6,213 nucleotides of DNA from Gammaproteobacteria bacterium (GTDB lineage Bacteria; Pseudomonadota; Gammaproteobacteria; Pseudomonadales; Pseudomonadaceae). The notes beneath the pieces were generated by a model. That model saw only the letters and a list, made by a program, of their open reading frames with translations, did no database searches and was not told the origin of the DNA. Positions within the stretch are counted from its first letter, which is position 1, and every line of letters starts with the position of its first letter. The DNA lies in NCBI GenBank assembly GCA_012513235.1, contig JAAZCO010000101.1, positions 1 through 6,213 of the forward strand, read 5' to 3'. Below are positions 5,520-6,213 of the stretch, piece by piece. The position numbers and the translations under genes are program-made.

Positions 5520-5535
5520 TTTATGTAGCATTTAC

Positions 5536-5799
5536 TTAAGGTTGTGGTGTTTGTCTGAGTTGCTCTTCGAGTGCCGCTACAGTGCTTTCTAGCGCCTCTA
5601 GACGTGCACGGGTGCGCGCTAGGACGACCATTTGACTGTCAAACTCTTCACGGCTGACTAAATCCAGCTTGCTGAATGTGCTTTGTACCAAGGCTTTGAA
5701 TTGGGCTTCAATTTCAGCACGCGGCAATGGCATATCGCTACCTAGTAAACGTCCGGCATGGGTGCTGAGGCTATCCAGTAAGGCTTTGGGCGGTAACAT
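5536..5799 (-). CDS. ubiK: Ubiquinone biosynthesis accessory factor UbiK (BMFP/YqiC family)
   Basis: This small 87-residue protein belongs to the YqiC/BMFP family. In E. coli, UbiK binds the SCP2-type protein UbiJ and assists the multi-enzyme ubiquinone-synthesis complex; other members were described as membrane-fusogenic. The diagnostic stretch LDLVSREEFDSQ (45-56) is present, preceded by an amphipathic helix (about 27-44) and followed by a coiled coil with heptad Leu/Val/Ala (about 55-83, ARTRARLEALESTVAALEEQL). The ATG at 5799 has AAGGA at 5808-5812, eight bases upstream. It is divergent from glnK, as I recall it being near glnK-amtB in Pseudomonas. comM lies 196 bases downstream on the same strand but a palindromic element separates them. 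Confidence 0.93.
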   Translation of the reverse strand: MLPPKALLDSLSTHAGRLLGSDMPLPRAEIEAQFKALVQSTFSKLDLVSREEFDSQMVVLARTRARLEALESTVAALEEQLRQTPQP

Positions 5800-5827
5800 A
5801 ATGGTATTCCTTAAAAATGATGATTTC

Positions 5828-5838
5828 AGTTTAGCACG
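5828..5838 (-). promoter_or_regulatory. Candidate extended -10 promoter of ubiK
   Basis: The minus strand reads CGTGCTAAACT (TG-C-TAAACT), identical over 11 bases to the sequence before ubiC. Transcription would start near 5821, leaving about 22 bases before the ATG, enough for the AAGGA site. The -35 at 17 bases is a poor GATTCA. Confidence 0.45.
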
Positions 5839-5892
5839 TCATGGCGAATATGAATCTTTCGCAAAGCCAGAGAGAAGCAGAGCAATCTTGAG

Positions 5893-5898
5893 TATAAT
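5893..5898 (+). promoter_or_regulatory. Consensus -10 box upstream of glnK without a clear -35
   Basis: TATAAT is an exact -10 match inside a small symmetric AGTAT-A-ATACT (5891-5901). No TTGACA-like hexamer occurs 16-18 bases upstream (GAGAGA lies there). It might provide basal glnK transcription, but the evidence is weak. Confidence 0.25.
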
Positions 5899-5901
5899 AC
5901 T

Positions 5902-5918
5902 TGGCCTTAATAACGCTT
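5902..5918 (+). promoter_or_regulatory. Candidate sigma-54 (-24/-12) promoter of glnK
   Basis: TTGGC at 5901-5905 followed by GCT gives the invariant GG (5903-5904), exactly ten bases, then GC (5915-5916), the spacing required for RpoN promoters. Matches to the rest of TGGCACG-N4-TTGCW are only partial (ACGCT instead of TTGCA). Sigma-54/NtrC control is the known mode for glnK-amtB in related bacteria. The start would be near 5928, giving a long leader of about 160 bases. No convincing NtrC site was found upstream. Confidence 0.4.
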
Positions 5919-6014
5919 GATTGTTGTTTGGGCAAATGATGTGTTGTGTTTATCGGCCTGCTCAAATAATGTGTTTGCCAACTGTGTTATTACATGTGTC
6001 GATGCGCCAGTCAC

Positions 6015-6041
6015 CCTGCTAGGCTAATGCCTCTAGGCAGG
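6015..6041 (+). other. Leader hairpin 1 upstream of glnK
   Basis: CCTGCTAGGC, then a TAAT loop, then GCCTCTAGGCAGG, forms an 11-pair stem with two single-base bulges. If glnK is transcribed from the region around 5930, this sits in its untranslated leader. No U-tract follows, so it is not a typical terminator. Confidence 0.45.
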
Positions 6042-6044
6042 TTC

Positions 6045-6062
6045 ACCATTGACTCGAATGGT
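6045..6062 (+). other. Leader hairpin 2 upstream of glnK
   Basis: ACCATT (6045-6050) and AATGGT (6057-6062) form a perfect six-pair stem with a GACTCG loop, three bases after hairpin 1 and 15 bases before the GGAG ribosome-binding site (6078-6081). Confidence 0.4.
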
Positions 6063-6088
6063 AAGTCATTTAATCTCGGAGAGACCGT

Positions 6089-6213
6089 ATGAAATTAGTT
6101 ACCGCCATCATCAAACCTTTCAAACTGGATGATGTACGCGAAGCATTATCGGAAATTGGCGTGCAAGGTATTACCGTGACTGAAGTTAAAGGCTTTGGTC
6201 GTCAAAAAGGCCA
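6089..6213 (+). CDS. glnK: PII nitrogen-regulatory protein GlnK (N-terminal part; cut by window end)
   Basis: Only 41 full codons are visible, and the window ends inside codon 42. MKLVTAIIKPFKLDDVREAL is the classic first strand and helix of PII proteins, followed by the second strand GITVTEVKGFGRQKG, which leads into the T-loop. The uridylylated Tyr51 and the later nucleotide-binding residues lie beyond the window. PII trimers sense 2-oxoglutarate, ATP/ADP and, through uridylylation, glutamine; GlnK blocks the ammonium channel AmtB. The ATG at 6089 is supported by GGAG at 6078-6081. GlnK rather than GlnB is inferred from divergence from ubiK, the Pseudomonas arrangement as I recall it, with amtB expected next. 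Confidence 0.9.
   Translation, partial: MKLVTAIIKPFKLDDVREALSEIGVQGITVTEVKGFGRQKG

Noticed and set aside
5893..5898. TATAAT as the main glnK promoter
   Set aside because: No -35 at any usual spacing and no correctly placed TG for an extended -10; kept only as a low-confidence site.
5669..5920. Open frame on the + strand across the ubiK start
   Set aside because: It is the antisense of ubiK running into noncoding DNA, with no ribosome-binding site and no recognisable protein features; ubiK is clearly the real gene.
1..6213. Novel defence, secretion or mobile system
   Set aside because: Every substantial coding region is a known chromosomal family; no transposase, integrase, reverse transcriptase, nuclease, toxin-antitoxin pair, tRNA or rRNA was seen.

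Overview
The window is a stretch of gammaproteobacterial chromosome, most likely from the Pseudomonadaceae. The GlnK start, UbiA, UbiC, the HU-like protein and ComM all look Pseudomonas-like. The base composition looks near 50% GC by eye, well below typical Pseudomonas, and the intergenic DNA is A/T-rich. This suggests a low-GC lineage such as the Thiopseudomonas/Denitrificimonas group or a relative. That placement is an inference and was not computed.

Layout from left to right: (1) the 3' end of a gene, perhaps with a PilZ-type C-terminus; (2) a secreted M23 metallopeptidase with an N-terminal DUF4124-like segment, on the + strand; (3) a convergent two-gene operon, ubiC-ubiA, on the - strand, for the first two committed steps of ubiquinone synthesis; (4) a divergent intergenic region rich in palindromes; (5) a 93-residue HU/IHF-family nucleoid protein and a small SCP2-domain protein, both on the + strand; (6) an unusual nested inverted repeat acting as terminator between convergent genes; (7) comM, the AAA+ helicase of natural transformation, on the - strand; (8) a 196-base noncoding stretch holding an imperfect palindromic element that looks like a dispersed MITE/REP-type repeat; (9) ubiK on the - strand, encoding a ubiquinone-synthesis accessory factor; (10) a 289-base divergent regulatory region with a sigma-54-like motif and leader hairpins; (11) the first 41 codons of the PII signalling gene glnK on the + strand, cut by the window end.

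Ubiquinone synthesis is the common thread: ubiA, ubiC and ubiK are all here, and the SCP2 protein belongs to the lipid-binding fold family that also includes UbiJ and UbiT. The other genes (M23 peptidase, HU, comM, glnK) are ordinary chromosomal housekeeping genes. I see no phage, transposase, CRISPR, toxin-antitoxin or defence system. The coding content is conventional. The parts worth a second look are all noncoding: the three palindromes between ubiC and the HU gene, an 11-base promoter-like motif shared by ubiC and ubiK, the duplicated-arm terminator, the 87-base palindrome downstream of ubiK, and the glnK leader.
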